64,000 nucleotides of DNA from Pseudomonas sp. PDM14 (GTDB lineage: Bacteria; Pseudomonadota; Gammaproteobacteria; Pseudomonadales; Pseudomonadaceae), in contig NZ_JACVAQ010000002.1 in NCBI RefSeq assembly GCF_014851905.1, positions 682,001 to 746,000 of the forward strand, written 5' to 3'. This document shows, in pieces, positions 49,367 through 59,219 of this stretch (position 1 is the first letter of the stretch; the number at the start of each line of letters is the position of its first letter). Below the pieces are notes generated by a model that saw only the letters and a program-made list of their open reading frames with translations, was not told where the DNA came from and ran no database searches. Position numbers and translations under genes: made by a program.

Positions 49367-50369
49367 CCTGGCGTTCGACCCGCGTCCGGCCATGCAGCGG
49401 GTGCTGCTCGCCTGTCTGCCGGGCCTGTTGGCACTGTTCTGGCTCAACGGCTGGGGCGTCTTGCTGCAACTGCTGCTGAGCAGCGCTACCGTGCTGACCT
49501 GCGAAACCCTGGTACGGCGTCTGCGCCAGCAAAGCGCGCCGCCCCCCGACCAGAGCCTGTTCGCCACCCCGTTTCTCGCCGAAGGCAGCGGCCTGGTCAG
49601 CGCGGTGCTGCTCGGCCTCGCCCTGCCCGCCTACGCGCCCTGGTGGCTCACGGTCAGCGCCGCGGCCTTCGCCAGCCTGTTCGGCAAGGCGCTGTTCGGT
49701 GGTTTCGGGCGCAATCCGCTGAACCCGACCATGCTCGGCTATGCCTTCGCCCTGCTGGCCTTTCCCGCGCACACGGTCCACTGGCCGGCACCACGGGGCG
49801 ACTACGCTCTGCTCGGCGCGGTGCAACAGGTATTCGGCTTCGGCAGCGGCCTGATCGACGGCTGGAGCCAGGCCACCGCGCTCGACAGCCTCAAGCACAA
49901 CGACCGCCTGACCATCGACGAACTGTTCACCCGCCACCCGGCCTTCGGCAGTGTCGGCGGGCGTGGCGTGGAATGGGTCGGCCTGGCCTTCCTCGCCGGC
50001 GGTCTGTTCCTCCTGCAGCAGCGGGTGATCCGCTGGCACGCGCCGCTGGGCATGCTCGGTGCGCTGTTCGTCATCAGCCTGCTGTGCTGGAACGGTTCCG
50101 GGTCGGACTCCAACGGCTCGCCGCTGCTGCACCTGTTCAGCGGCGCGACCATGCTCGGCGCGTTCTTCATCGTCACCGAGCCGGTCAGCGGCGCCGACAG
50201 CGCGCGGGCACGGCTGTACTTCGGCATCGGTGTCGGCCTGCTGACCTACCTGATCCGCACCTGGGGCGGCTACCCGGACGGCCTGGCCTTCGCCGTGTTG
50301 CTGATGAACCTCGGCGTACCCAGCCTCGAACGCCTGGCGACGTGGCGTGCAGCGGAGGCCAAGGCATGA
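49347..50369 (+). CDS. rnfD: RnfD-like membrane subunit with FMN site
   Basis: 340 residues with about nine or ten transmembrane segments, near normal length. The covalent FMN site is kept: [10 protein letters not shown] (about residue 173) has the threonine of the family motif. [16 protein letters not shown] is the other RnfD/NqrB hallmark. ATG at 49347 lies inside the end of rnfB; rnfG overlaps the stop (ATGA). Flavin chemistry therefore seems retained although other parts of the complex are lost. Confidence 0.9.
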   Translation: MTTHAPDLAFDPRPAMQRVLLACLPGLLALFWLNGWGVLLQLLLSSATVLTCETLVRRLRQQSAPPPDQSLFATPFLAEGSGLVSAVLLGLALPAYAPWWLTVSAAAFASLFGKALFGGFGRNPLNPTMLGYAFALLAFPAHTVHWPAPRGDYALLGAVQQVFGFGSGLIDGWSQATALDSLKHNDRLTIDELFTRHPAFGSVGGRGVEWVGLAFLAGGLFLLQQRVIRWHAPLGMLGALFVISLLCWNGSGSDSNGSPLLHLFSGATMLGAFFIVTEPVSGADSARARLYFGIGVGLLTYLIRTWGGYPDGLAFAVLLMNLGVPSLERLATWRAAEAKA

Positions 50370-50968
50370 ATCGTCGGCAGATCGCCGTGATCCTCCTGCT
50401 CGCCCTGCTCGGCAGCGGCCTGCTCGCGACCTTGCAGTACCTCGCTGCACCGCGCATCGAGGCGCAGCGCCAGCTCGCTGCCGAGCGCCAGTTGCTCGAC
50501 CTGCTGCCCGCATCGCTCTACGACAATCGGCCCCTGGCGCAGCCCATTGCCCTGCCCATCGACAGCCTGCTGGGTAACCGCACACCGCGCAGCGGTTACC
50601 GGGCCACCCTCGCCGGGCGACCCAGCGCCGTGCTGTTGCCGATCACCGCACGTGGCTACGAAGGCGATATCCAGCTGCTGGTGGCGATCGGTGCCGACGG
50701 TCGCCTGCTCGCCAGCAAGGTGCTGCAGCAGGCTGAAACGCCGGGGCTCGGCGACCTGATCCTGCCAGAGCGCAGTTCCTGGCTCGTGGGGTTCGCCGGC
50801 AAGACGCTGAACGACAACGCGCCGAGTTGGAACCTGCGCGCCGACGGCGGCGAGTTCGACCAGATCGCCGGCGCCACCGTCACCTCCCGCGCGGTGGGCG
50901 ATGCCCTGCAACGCAGCCTGCGGTTCTTCGATGCACAGCGGCGCTATCTCCTGGGTGAGCAGCCATGA
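50366..50968 (+). CDS. rnfG: RnfG-like FMN-binding subunit
   Basis: 200 residues with one N-terminal transmembrane helix (about 7-27) and a periplasmic domain. The FMN-linkage motif is present as AGATVTSRAV (about residues 170-179), with the acceptor threonine in place; the first residue is alanine where most family members have serine. Start and stop overlap rnfD and rnfE by four bases each. In normal Rnf it passes electrons on the periplasmic side. Confidence 0.9.
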   Translation: MNRRQIAVILLLALLGSGLLATLQYLAAPRIEAQRQLAAERQLLDLLPASLYDNRPLAQPIALPIDSLLGNRTPRSGYRATLAGRPSAVLLPITARGYEGDIQLLVAIGADGRLLASKVLQQAETPGLGDLILPERSSWLVGFAGKTLNDNAPSWNLRADGGEFDQIAGATVTSRAVGDALQRSLRFFDAQRRYLLGEQP

Positions 50969-51540
50969 GCCGCGTCGTGCGCAATGCCCTGCTGTTTGGC
51001 CTGACGCCGCTGCTCGCCGGCAGCGATCTGCTGGTCAAGGCCCTCACCATCGCCCTGTTCGGGCTGCTGCTGATGAGCCTCGGCGGTGTGACCCTGATGC
51101 CACTGCGCCGCTGGCTGCAGGGCAAGGCGCTGGCACTCGCCGCCCTGCTGCTGAGCGCGCTGCTGATCGGCTGTGGCGACCTGCTCCTGCAACTGTTCAG
51201 CGGCGAACTGCACGCCGCGCTTGCCGCCTGGCTGCCGTTGCTGGCGCTGCCGATGCTGGCGCTGGCCTTCGACGAACGCCCGACTATCACAAGTGGACTG
51301 CATGCCGGCCTTGCATTCGCCGCCCTGGCCCTGAGCCTGGGCCTGTTGCGCGAAGGATTCGGCAACGGCAGCCTGTTCGCCCATATGGACTGGTTATTCG
51401 GCCAGGCCGCCAGCAGCTGGCAGCTCTCGCTGCACGGCGGCATCGGCCTGCTGGCTTACGCCCCCGGCGCCCTGATCCTGATCGGCCTGCTGCTGGCCGC
51501 CAGGCGTCTTTTCTTCAACTCGACCAGCGAGCCGTCATGA
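50965..51540 (+). CDS. rnfE: divergent RnfE-like membrane subunit without cluster cysteines
   Basis: 191 residues, shorter than the usual about 230, with six hydrophobic segments. The N-terminal LLGLCPLLAVT of RnfE reads LFGLTPLLAGS, cysteine replaced by threonine; the second TNC motif reads ALP in AAWLPLLALPMLALAF. The motif REGFGNGSLF and the final APGALILIGLLLAA match RnfE well. With RnfA it normally holds a 2Fe-2S cluster in the membrane; here none of the four ligands remains. It overlaps nth by four bases. Confidence 0.8.
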   Translation: MSRVVRNALLFGLTPLLAGSDLLVKALTIALFGLLLMSLGGVTLMPLRRWLQGKALALAALLLSALLIGCGDLLLQLFSGELHAALAAWLPLLALPMLALAFDERPTITSGLHAGLAFAALALSLGLLREGFGNGSLFAHMDWLFGQAASSWQLSLHGGIGLLAYAPGALILIGLLLAARRLFFNSTSEPS

Positions 51541-52175
51541 ACGCCGCCAAACGCTTTGAAATCTTCCGTCGCCTGCATGAAGACAACCCCGAACCGAAGA
51601 CCGAGCTGGCCTACACCACGCCGTTCGAGCTGCTGATCGCGGTGATCCTCTCCGCCCAGGCCACCGATGTCGGCGTGAACAAGGCCACGGCCAAGCTGTA
51701 TCCGGTCGCCAACACCCCGCAAGCCATCCATGCCCTGGGCGTCGAAGGGCTGAGCGAATACATCAAGACCATCGGCCTGTTCAACAGCAAGGCAAAGAAC
51801 GTCATCGAGACCTGCCGCATCCTCGTCGAAAAACATGGCAGCCAGGTCCCGGATAACCGCGAAGACCTCGAAGCCCTGCCGGGCGTCGGCCGCAAGACCG
51901 CCAACGTGGTGCTCAACACTGCTTTCCGCCAATTGGCCATGGCGGTGGATACGCACATTTTCCGCGTCAGCAACCGCACTGGCATCGCGCCCGGCAAGAA
52001 CGTGGTGGAGGTGGAGAACAAGCTGCTCAAGTTCGTGCCACGCGAATTCCTCCTCGATGCGCACCACTGGCTGATCCTCCACGGCCGCTACGTCTGCCAG
52101 GCGCGTAAGCCGCGCTGCGGCAGCTGCCGGATCGAAGACCTGTGCGAGTACAAGGCAAAAACCTCGGACGATTGA
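51537..52175 (+). CDS. nth: endonuclease III
   Basis: 212 residues. Bifunctional glycosylase/AP lyase that removes oxidised pyrimidines. The helix-hairpin-helix with catalytic lysine is LPGVGRKTANVVL (about residues 115-127), the catalytic aspartate lies in VDTHIFRV (about 138-145), and the 4Fe-4S cluster motif C-x6-C-x2-C-x5-C is CQARKPRCGSCRIEDLC near the end. ATG at 51537 overlaps rnfE. The rnf-nth coupling is the same as in other gammaproteobacteria. Confidence 0.97.
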   Translation: MNAAKRFEIFRRLHEDNPEPKTELAYTTPFELLIAVILSAQATDVGVNKATAKLYPVANTPQAIHALGVEGLSEYIKTIGLFNSKAKNVIETCRILVEKHGSQVPDNREDLEALPGVGRKTANVVLNTAFRQLAMAVDTHIFRVSNRTGIAPGKNVVEVENKLLKFVPREFLLDAHHWLILHGRYVCQARKPRCGSCRIEDLCEYKAKTSDD

Positions 52176-52282
52176 TCGCTCATAGGCGAAAGCGATCTAC
52201 CGATTGAAAAAATCTTTTTTACCGCCCCCAACTTTGTCGCTATAAGGTCCGCCAACAGCACCCCCGAACGTTGGAGTGGACC

Positions 52283-52465
52283 ATGAGCACTGGCAAAGAA
52301 GACCTCGAACTCGAAGAAGACTTTGTCGCCGAGGAAACCGAGGAAAGCAGCGAGCGCCCAGTGGAGGTCGCAAAGACCAACCTGACCAAGCGTCGCATCA
52401 TCGACAACCTCCTCGACGAGCGCCGTCTGCAGAAGCAGTTGAACGACTACGACTTCGACCTCTAA
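52283..52465 (+). CDS. small acidic protein of the PA3496 type
   Basis: 60 residues: a very acidic first half (EDLELEEDFVAEETEESSE) and a basic helix near the end (NLTKRRIIDNLLDERRLQKQ). It matches small conserved Pseudomonas proteins found just after nth; the function is unknown. ATG at 52283 has GGAGTGGACC in front. A perfect terminator follows. The basic helix could bind a nucleic acid or a protein partner, which is a guess. Confidence 0.75.
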   Translation: MSTGKEDLELEEDFVAEETEESSERPVEVAKTNLTKRRIIDNLLDERRLQKQLNDYDFDL

Positions 52466-52491
52466 GCGCTGCCCATGCAAGACCACCCATG

Positions 52492-52519
52492 AAAAAGCCC
52501 CGCAATCGCGGGGCTTTTT
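52492..52519. terminator. bidirectional terminator between PA3496-like gene and gloA
   Basis: AAAAAGCCCCGC-AATC-GCGGGGCTTTTT, a perfect 12-base dyad; A and T runs on both sides serve the convergent genes. Confidence 0.93.
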
Positions 52520-52536
52520 CGTTGCGGCCGAACGCT

Positions 52537-52929
52537 TCAGTCACCGCGTTTGCCGGACAACAGCTCGATCTTGTAGCCATCCGGGTCCTCGACGAAGGCC
52601 AGGATGCTGGTGCCGTGCTTCATCGGCCCGGGCTCACGGGTGATCTTGCCGCCGCGCTGGCGAATGTCCTCGCAGGCCTTGTACACGTCGGCCACTTCCA
52701 GGGCGATATGGCCATACGCGGTGCCCAGTTCGTAGGCCTCGACACCCCAGTTGTGAGTCAGCTCGATCACGCTGTTCTCGGCCTCGTTGCCATAGCCGAC
52801 GAACGCCAGGGTGAACTGCCCGTCCGGGTAATCCTTGCGCCGCAACAGGGTCATGCCCAGCACCTCGGTGTAGAAGGCGATGGACTTGTCCAGGTCGCCG
52901 ACGCGCAGCATGGTGTGCAGCAGTCTCAT
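52537..52929 (-). CDS. gloA: lactoylglutathione lyase (glyoxalase I)
   Basis: 130 residues, the short metal-dependent bacterial form. Isomerises the hemithioacetal of methylglyoxal and glutathione to lactoylglutathione. Metal ligands are H5 (LLHTMLRV), E56 (VIELTHNWG), H74 (YGHIALEV) and E122 (YKIELLS), all present. ATG at 52929. It lies between nth/PA3496-like and argG. Confidence 0.95.
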   Translation of the reverse strand: MRLLHTMLRVGDLDKSIAFYTEVLGMTLLRRKDYPDGQFTLAFVGYGNEAENSVIELTHNWGVEAYELGTAYGHIALEVADVYKACEDIRQRGGKITREPGPMKHGTSILAFVEDPDGYKIELLSGKRGD

Positions 52930-52967
52930 GGCAATCTCCTCTGCCCGTTCTCCGGGTCTGAAAATAC

Positions 52968-52992
52968 AAACCCCGGCACATGGCCGGGGTTC
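52968..52992 (-). terminator. terminator after argG
   Basis: Stem CCCCGGC/GCCGGGG with loop ACATG; on the minus strand it ends in a short T-rich stretch. It lies between argG and gloA. Confidence 0.7.
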
Positions 52993-53017
52993 GTGGGCTC
53001 ATCAGGGCAAAAGCTTA

Positions 53018-54235
<1,218 letters not shown>

Positions 54236-54355
54236 GCCAATCAACTCCACGGGGTTGTACGGAAAAACCCGGGATTCTACCGGCCACGACGGCCGATTTA
54301 CAGGGGCGCGACAGGGACGAGCGACAACGCGACGGATTTGGCGGTCGGTTCGTGA

Positions 54356-55306
54356 CTAGGAAGTAGCAGCCGGCGCGGCCGCCGGTGCAGGCGCGGCGGG
54401 AGCTGCAGCCGGTGCCGGCTCTTCGGCGACCGGTTCGCGTGACAGGCTCATGGTCACCCGACGGTTCTTCGCTCGATTGGCTTCACTGTTGTTCGGCACC
54501 AACGGATAACGCTCACCATGGAAGCGCACGACGATCTGCTCGGCCGGCACGCCATTGGCCTTCAGGTACTCCTCCACCGCCAGGGCGCGGCGGCGTGAGG
54601 TGTCGCGGTTGGTCAGGCGATTGCCGCTGTTGTCGGAGTGGCCGTCGAGCTCGATGCGGTTGACGCTGGGGTCGGCCTTGATGAACGCGAGAATGATGTC
54701 GAGCTTGGCCTGGCCCATGGCATCGAGCGTCGAGCCCCCCTCGGGGAAGCCAATCTGCGCCTTGCGGATCTGCTCGAAGTTGACCGGCAGCAGCTTGGCC
54801 GTACAGGCCAGGTAGTCGTTGTAGGCCTGGTTGAAGCGCGACGGCAGCAGGCGCACCTCCAGGCTGTCGCCACCCACCTGCGTGCGATGGCGCACGAGTG
54901 GGCTGCGGCCTTCCATCAGACCGGTAAGCAGGCGACCGGCCTGCTCCTGCGAGCTGTTGAACGGCACTTCGCCGCTGACCACTGTGACCGGCCCCAGGTT
55001 GATGTCACCGCGCCCGGGCTGCCACGGCGCCGCAGCGGCCAGCAACGTGGCGGAGCCGGCGCCCATCCAGCGCTCACGCGCCTTGAGGCGGAACGTGGCC
55101 TGCTCGCCGGCGCGACGAACGAACTCGCCGCTGCCGAAATTGGCCACCGGTTGCGACAGCCGGCACTCGAACTGATCGCCCTCGACCTTCCACTCCACCT
55201 TCTCCATGCGGGTCTGGAAGGTGATGGCGGCAGCCGGCATGCTCAGTGACAAGCAGGCAAGCAGACCAAGCGGAAAGAGATAGGGCTGGCGCACGACAGG
55301 CTCCAT
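54356..55306 (-). CDS. motY: MotY-like flagellar T-ring protein with OmpA domain
   Basis: 316 residues. Signal peptide (about 1-28, cleavage near AAA/I), a MotY N-terminal domain (FQTRMEKVEWKVEGDQFECR) and a C-terminal peptidoglycan-binding OmpA domain (IELDGHSDNSGNRLTNRDTS and VRFHGERYP, about residues 218-275). The last 25 residues are an Ala/Pro/Glu-rich tail. In Pseudomonas and Vibrio this protein helps hold stator units around the flagellar motor. ATG at 55306. It diverges from pyrC. Confidence 0.88.
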   Translation of the reverse strand: MEPVVRQPYLFPLGLLACLSLSMPAAAITFQTRMEKVEWKVEGDQFECRLSQPVANFGSGEFVRRAGEQATFRLKARERWMGAGSATLLAAAAPWQPGRGDINLGPVTVVSGEVPFNSSQEQAGRLLTGLMEGRSPLVRHRTQVGGDSLEVRLLPSRFNQAYNDYLACTAKLLPVNFEQIRKAQIGFPEGGSTLDAMGQAKLDIILAFIKADPSVNRIELDGHSDNSGNRLTNRDTSRRRALAVEEYLKANGVPAEQIVVRFHGERYPLVPNNSEANRAKNRRVTMSLSREPVAEEPAPAAAPAAPAPAAAPAATS

Positions 55307-55422
55307 GGCGAAAACAGCTTCTATTCGGGGTATCGGTAGCGCTCGGCAAAACTTGATAGCCCGTGCCGGCAAAGGTCATTTCCGGTAGCATGCGAGCACG
55401 TTTTACCCGCCTGGAACCTTCC

Positions 55423-56469
55423 ATGTCCGACCGTCTTACCCTGCTGCGTCCCGACGACTGGCACATTCACCTGCGCGATGGCGCGGTGCTCACCCACACC
55501 GTCGCCGACGTCGCCCGTACCTTCGCCCGCGCCATCATCATGCCCAACCTGGTGCCGCCGGTGCGCACTGCCGCCGAGGCCGACGCCTACCGTCAGCGCA
55601 TCCTCGCCGCACGCCCTGCCGCCAGCCGCTTCGAACCGCTGATGGTGCTCTACCTCACCGACCGCACCACCGCTGCCGAAGTCCGCGAGGCCAAGGCCAG
55701 CGGCTTCGTGCATGCGGCCAAGCTCTACCCGGCCGGCGCCACTACCAACTCCGACTCCGGCGTGACCAGCATCGACAATATCTTCCCGGTGCTCGAAGCC
55801 ATGGCCGAGGTCGGCCTGCCGCTGCTGGTGCATGGCGAGGTGACCCGTGCCGAGGTCGACGTGTTCGACCGCGAGAAACGTTTCATCGACGAGCACCTGG
55901 TGCGCGTCGTCGAACGCTTCCCGACGCTGAAAGTGGTGTTCGAGCACATCACCACCGGTGATGCGGTGCAGTTCGTCCAGGGCGCCCCAGCCAACGTGGG
56001 CGCAACCATCACCGCGCATCACCTGCTGTACAACCGCAACCACATGTTGGTCGGCGGCATCCGCCCGCACTTCTATTGCCTGCCGATCCTCAAGCGCAAC
56101 ACGCACCAGGAAGCCCTGCTCGACGCGGCCACCAGCGGTAGCCCGAAGTTCTTCCTCGGCACCGACTCGGCCCCGCACGCCCAGCACGCCAAGGAAGCCG
56201 CCTGCGGCTGCGCCGGCTGCTACACCGCGTATGCGGCCATCGAGCTGTACGCCGAAGCCTTCGAGCAGCGCAATGCGCTGGACAAGCTGGAAGCCTTCGC
56301 CAGCCACTTCGGCCCGGACTTCTACACACTGCCACGCAACACCGACCAGATCACCCTGGTTCGTGAAGAGTGGGCCGCACCGGCAACCTTGCCCCTAGGT
56401 GAGCTGACCATCATTCCGCTGCGTGCCGGTGAAAATCTGCGCTGGCGTCTGCTGGAGAACAATGCGTGA
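55423..56469 (+). CDS. pyrC: dihydroorotase
   Basis: 348 residues, type II dihydroorotase. Cyclises carbamoyl aspartate to dihydroorotate in pyrimidine synthesis. Zinc ligands are in [10 protein letters not shown] (about residues 11-20), the metal-bridging lysine region [16 protein letters not shown] (about 95-110), and LLVHGEV, FEHITT and [12 protein letters not shown] follow. ATG at 55423 gives the normal [14 protein letters not shown] start. The stop overlaps the GTG start of rnt. Confidence 0.97.
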   Translation: MSDRLTLLRPDDWHIHLRDGAVLTHTVADVARTFARAIIMPNLVPPVRTAAEADAYRQRILAARPAASRFEPLMVLYLTDRTTAAEVREAKASGFVHAAKLYPAGATTNSDSGVTSIDNIFPVLEAMAEVGLPLLVHGEVTRAEVDVFDREKRFIDEHLVRVVERFPTLKVVFEHITTGDAVQFVQGAPANVGATITAHHLLYNRNHMLVGGIRPHFYCLPILKRNTHQEALLDAATSGSPKFFLGTDSAPHAQHAKEAACGCAGCYTAYAAIELYAEAFEQRNALDKLEAFASHFGPDFYTLPRNTDQITLVREEWAAPATLPLGELTIIPLRAGENLRWRLLENNA

Positions 56470-57140
56470 GCGACGACAACTTCGATGACGAACTCGAAGG
56501 CAGCCTGCCTTCCGGCCCTCGCCACCCCATGGCCGCGCGTTTCCGCGGTTACCTGCCGGTGGTGGTGGATGTCGAGACGGGCGGCTTCAACTGCGCCACC
56601 GACGCCCTGCTGGAAATCGCCGCGACCACCATCGCCATGGACGAAGGCGGCTTCCTCTACCCGGATCACACGCACTTCTTCCGGGTCGAGCCATTCGCCG
56701 GCGCCAACATCGAACAGGCGGCGCTGGAGTTCACCGGGATCAAGCTCGATCACCCGCTGCGCATGGCGGTGACCGAGGAGCATGCGCTCGGAGAAATCTT
56801 CAAGGGCCTGCGCAAGTCGATCAAGGCTAACGGTTGCAAGCGCGCCATTCTGGTCGGCCACAACAGCAGCTTCGACCTCGGCTTCCTCAACGCCGCGGTG
56901 GCCCGTTGCGACCTCAAGCGCAACCCGTTCCACCCGTTCTCAAGCTTCGATACCGCTACCCTCGCCGGCCTCGCCTATGGCCAGACCGTGCTGGCCAAGG
57001 CCTGCCAGGCCGCCGGCATCGAATTCGATGGGCGTGAGGCGCACTCGGCGCGCTACGACACCGAGAAGACCGCCGAGCTGTTCTGCGGCATCGTCAACCG
57101 CTGGAAGGAAATGGGCGGCTGGGACGAATTCGACCACTAA
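56466..57140 (+). CDS. rnt: ribonuclease T
   Basis: 224 residues. A DEDD 3' exonuclease that trims tRNA and other stable RNA ends. The catalytic set is visible: DVETGG (about residues 35-40), [11 protein letters not shown] (about 136) and [10 protein letters not shown] (about 193). GTG at 56466 overlaps the pyrC stop (GTGA), as expected for a coupled pair. Confidence 0.96.
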   Translation: MSDDNFDDELEGSLPSGPRHPMAARFRGYLPVVVDVETGGFNCATDALLEIAATTIAMDEGGFLYPDHTHFFRVEPFAGANIEQAALEFTGIKLDHPLRMAVTEEHALGEIFKGLRKSIKANGCKRAILVGHNSSFDLGFLNAAVARCDLKRNPFHPFSSFDTATLAGLAYGQTVLAKACQAAGIEFDGREAHSARYDTEKTAELFCGIVNRWKEMGGWDEFDH

Positions 57141-57154
57141 GCCCTCCGCAACAA

Positions 57155-57184
57155 ACAAAAAACCCGGCCTAGGCCGGGTTTTTC
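57155..57184. terminator. bidirectional terminator between rnt and the peroxiredoxin gene
   Basis: AACCCGGCCT-AGGCCGGGTT, ten complementary bases, flanked by A and T runs. Confidence 0.92.
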
Positions 57185-57202
57185 ATGGGCGCGTTTCCTC
57201 GA

Positions 57203-57805
57203 TCAGAGGCTGGACGCGTTCTCGGCCAGGTACTTGGCCACACCTTCCGGCGAGGCGGTCATACCCTTGTCGCCCTTCTTCCAGTTGGCCGGACAGACCT
57301 CGCCGTTTTCCTCGGTGAACTGCAGGGCGTCGACCAGGCGCAGCAACTCGTCCATGTTGCGCCCCAGTGGCAGGTCATTGACGATCTGCGAGCGGACCAC
57401 GCCGTTCAGGTCGATCAGGAACGCCCCACGGAATGCCACCCCATCGGCGGACTCGACGTCGTAGGCCTTGGCGATTTCGTGCTTCACGTCGGCGGCCAGG
57501 GTGTACTTGACCGGGCCAATGCCGCCCTTGTCCACCGGCGTGTTGCGCCAAGCGTTGTGGGTGAAGTGCGAATCGATGGAAACGCCGATGACTTCGACGT
57601 TGCGCGCCTGGAAGTCGGGGATGCGGTGATCCAGTGCGATCAGCTCCGACGGGCAGACGAAGGTGAAGTCCAGCGGGTAGAAGAACACCAGGCCGTACTT
57701 GCCCTTGATCGCCGCGGACAGGCTGAAGCTTTCGACGATCTCGCCGGTGCCGAGCACGGCAGCGACGTTGAAATCCGGAGCCTGTTTACCAACGAGTACG
57801 CTCAT
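57203..57805 (-). CDS. 2-Cys peroxiredoxin (AhpC/Tsa family)
   Basis: 200 residues. Reduces hydrogen peroxide and organic peroxides. The peroxidatic cysteine is in FTFVCPSELIA (about residue 50) and the resolving cysteine in NGEVCPANWKKG (about 170). ATG at 57805 is preceded by AGGAG. It corresponds in position to P. aeruginosa PA3529, next to rnt and bfd. The 293-base gap to bfd holds the divergent promoters and the Fur-like site. Its reductant (thioredoxin or AhpF) cannot be told from the sequence. Confidence 0.92.
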   Translation of the reverse strand: MSVLVGKQAPDFNVAAVLGTGEIVESFSLSAAIKGKYGLVFFYPLDFTFVCPSELIALDHRIPDFQARNVEVIGVSIDSHFTHNAWRNTPVDKGGIGPVKYTLAADVKHEIAKAYDVESADGVAFRGAFLIDLNGVVRSQIVNDLPLGRNMDELLRLVDALQFTEENGEVCPANWKKGDKGMTASPEGVAKYLAENASSL

Positions 57806-58029
57806 TCTCTATCTCCTGATCAGTGCATTGCGATACGAATCGGCGCAGGCGTCTGGCGCGGGCGTTACAAGCCTGGCCTGGGCTGAGCCTATAGTGACGA
57901 GCACTGATCATACACCCGTTCTTTTGCCATGTTCGCCACACTGCCTGCCGCATAAAAATATGCTAACCATTTGATAGTAAAGGCTTTTCCCCTCTCGTCG
58001 GCGCGCAGATACAAACGACTTCAATGTTT

Positions 58030-58044
58030 TGACAAGCATTCTCA
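58030..58044. promoter_or_regulatory. Fur box candidate upstream of bfd
   Basis: TGACAAG-C-ATTCTCA agrees with TGATAAT-N-ATTATCA at 11 of 14 positions. It is 55 bases before the bfd ATG, a sensible place for iron repression. Confidence 0.6.
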
Positions 58045-58098
58045 TTAACATTAGTATCGCCTCCCAACAGCAACCTCTTCTCATTCAAGAGTTGGTCT

Positions 58099-58317
58099 AT
58101 GTACGTTTGCCTCTGCCAGGGTGTCACTGACGGTCAAATCCGCGAAGCGATCTATGAAGGTTGCTGCAGCTATCGCGACGTGCGCGACAGCCTCGGTGTC
58201 GGCACCCAGTGCGGCAAATGTGCGTGCCTGGCCAAGCAGGTAGTGCGCGAGACCTTGAGCGAGGTGCAGGGCAGCCAGGTCGCCCTCGCCTGCCCCGCCA
58301 GCTTCGTCGCCGCCTGA
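58099..58317 (+). CDS. bfd: bacterioferritin-associated ferredoxin
   Basis: 72 residues. A small 2Fe-2S protein that delivers electrons to bacterioferritin to release stored iron. Ligand cysteines C4 and C6 (MYVCLCQG) and C38 and C41 (TQCGKCACLA) are all present. ATG at 58099. A Fur-like box upstream and a strong terminator downstream make it a single-gene iron-regulated unit. In P. aeruginosa bfrB is next to bfd; here miaE follows instead. Confidence 0.93.
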   Translation: MYVCLCQGVTDGQIREAIYEGCCSYRDVRDSLGVGTQCGKCACLAKQVVRETLSEVQGSQVALACPASFVAA

Positions 58318-58332
58318 GCGAACCAACTCCAT

Positions 58333-58361
58333 AAAAAAGCCGGACACTGTCCGGCTTTTTT
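58333..58361. terminator. bidirectional terminator between bfd and miaE
   Basis: AAAAAAGCCGGACA-C-TGTCCGGCTTTTTT, a near perfect dyad with A and T runs on both strands. Confidence 0.93.
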
Positions 58362-58377
58362 GTTTCCGCCATCGACC

Positions 58378-58983
58378 TCAGGCGCTGGGCACACCGCTGT
58401 GGAAGCGAAACTCGGTGTCCGGCGACTCGATCAGGTGCTGCTCGACAAGGCGCACGCGCTCGATCGTCTCACTCACATCCTGTTCGGTACCGTACTGGTA
58501 GGCCAGCTTCAGGTAATTCTGGAAGTGCCGCGCCTCGGAATTCAGCAGGCCGCCGTAGAACTTGGCCAGCTCTTCGTCCAGATGCGGCAGCAGCGCCTCG
58601 AAGCGCTCGCAGGAACGCGCCTCGATGAACGCGCCCACCACTAGGGTATCCGTCAGCTTGTACGGCTCATGGTTGCGCACGATGGCCCGCAGTCCAGAGG
58701 CGTAGCGCGCCGCCGAAACCGGGCGCAGGTCGATCTTGCGCCGCTTCATGATGCGCAGGACCTGCTCGTGGTGCACCAGTTCTTCGCGCGCCAGCCGCGA
58801 CATCGCATTGATCAGGTCGATCCGCGTGTTGTACTTGGCCATCAGGCTCAGCGCGGTGCTGGCAGCCTTGAACTCGCAGTTCTTGTGATCGATCAGCATC
58901 ACTTCTTGGTCAGCCAGGGCCGCCTGAACCCAGGCATCGGGCGTGCGGCAACCAAGGAACGCATGAATTTCCGGGAAGCTCAT
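58378..58983 (-). CDS. miaE: tRNA 2-methylthio-N6-isopentenyladenosine hydroxylase
   Basis: 201 residues. A diiron monooxygenase of the ferritin-like fold that hydroxylates the modified adenosine at tRNA position 37. Iron-binding glutamates and histidines are visible in REELVHHEQVL (about residues 65-75), FIEARSCERFE (about 119) and NSEARHFQNYL (about 147). ATG at 58983 follows GGAGGCTGC. It is convergent with bfd and divergent from the universal stress protein gene. Confidence 0.9.
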   Translation of the reverse strand: MSFPEIHAFLGCRTPDAWVQAALADQEVMLIDHKNCEFKAASTALSLMAKYNTRIDLINAMSRLAREELVHHEQVLRIMKRRKIDLRPVSAARYASGLRAIVRNHEPYKLTDTLVVGAFIEARSCERFEALLPHLDEELAKFYGGLLNSEARHFQNYLKLAYQYGTEQDVSETIERVRLVEQHLIESPDTEFRFHSGVPSA

Positions 58984-59139
58984 GCAGCCTCCCGCAGCGC
59001 GGAACTGAACGCGCGGAGGAAAGATCGGAAAGAAGTCGTGAACATCGGGGCACGGGTCTCGGCGGACAGGCCAGCCTCTTGGCAGGCAGAATCAGGGCGC
59101 GCCATTATACGAGTGGTGGCGCTCGGGACCAGTCGTGTC

Positions 59140-59180
59140 GTGATGCAGGTCAACACGACTATATTCCTCACGGCTATAGT
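59140..59180 (+). promoter_or_regulatory. ANR/FNR-type box and promoter of the universal stress gene
   Basis: GTGAT-GCAG-GTCAA (59140-59153) matches TTGAT-N4-ATCAA at 8 of 10 positions. A -10 element TATAGT is at 59175-59180. With transcription starting about 59187, the box is centred near -40, the class II position for FNR-type activators. Low-oxygen induction is therefore likely. Confidence 0.6.
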
Positions 59181-59219
59181 GACGTCAAAAGAACTGCATT
59201 CATGCTCAGGGAGACACCC

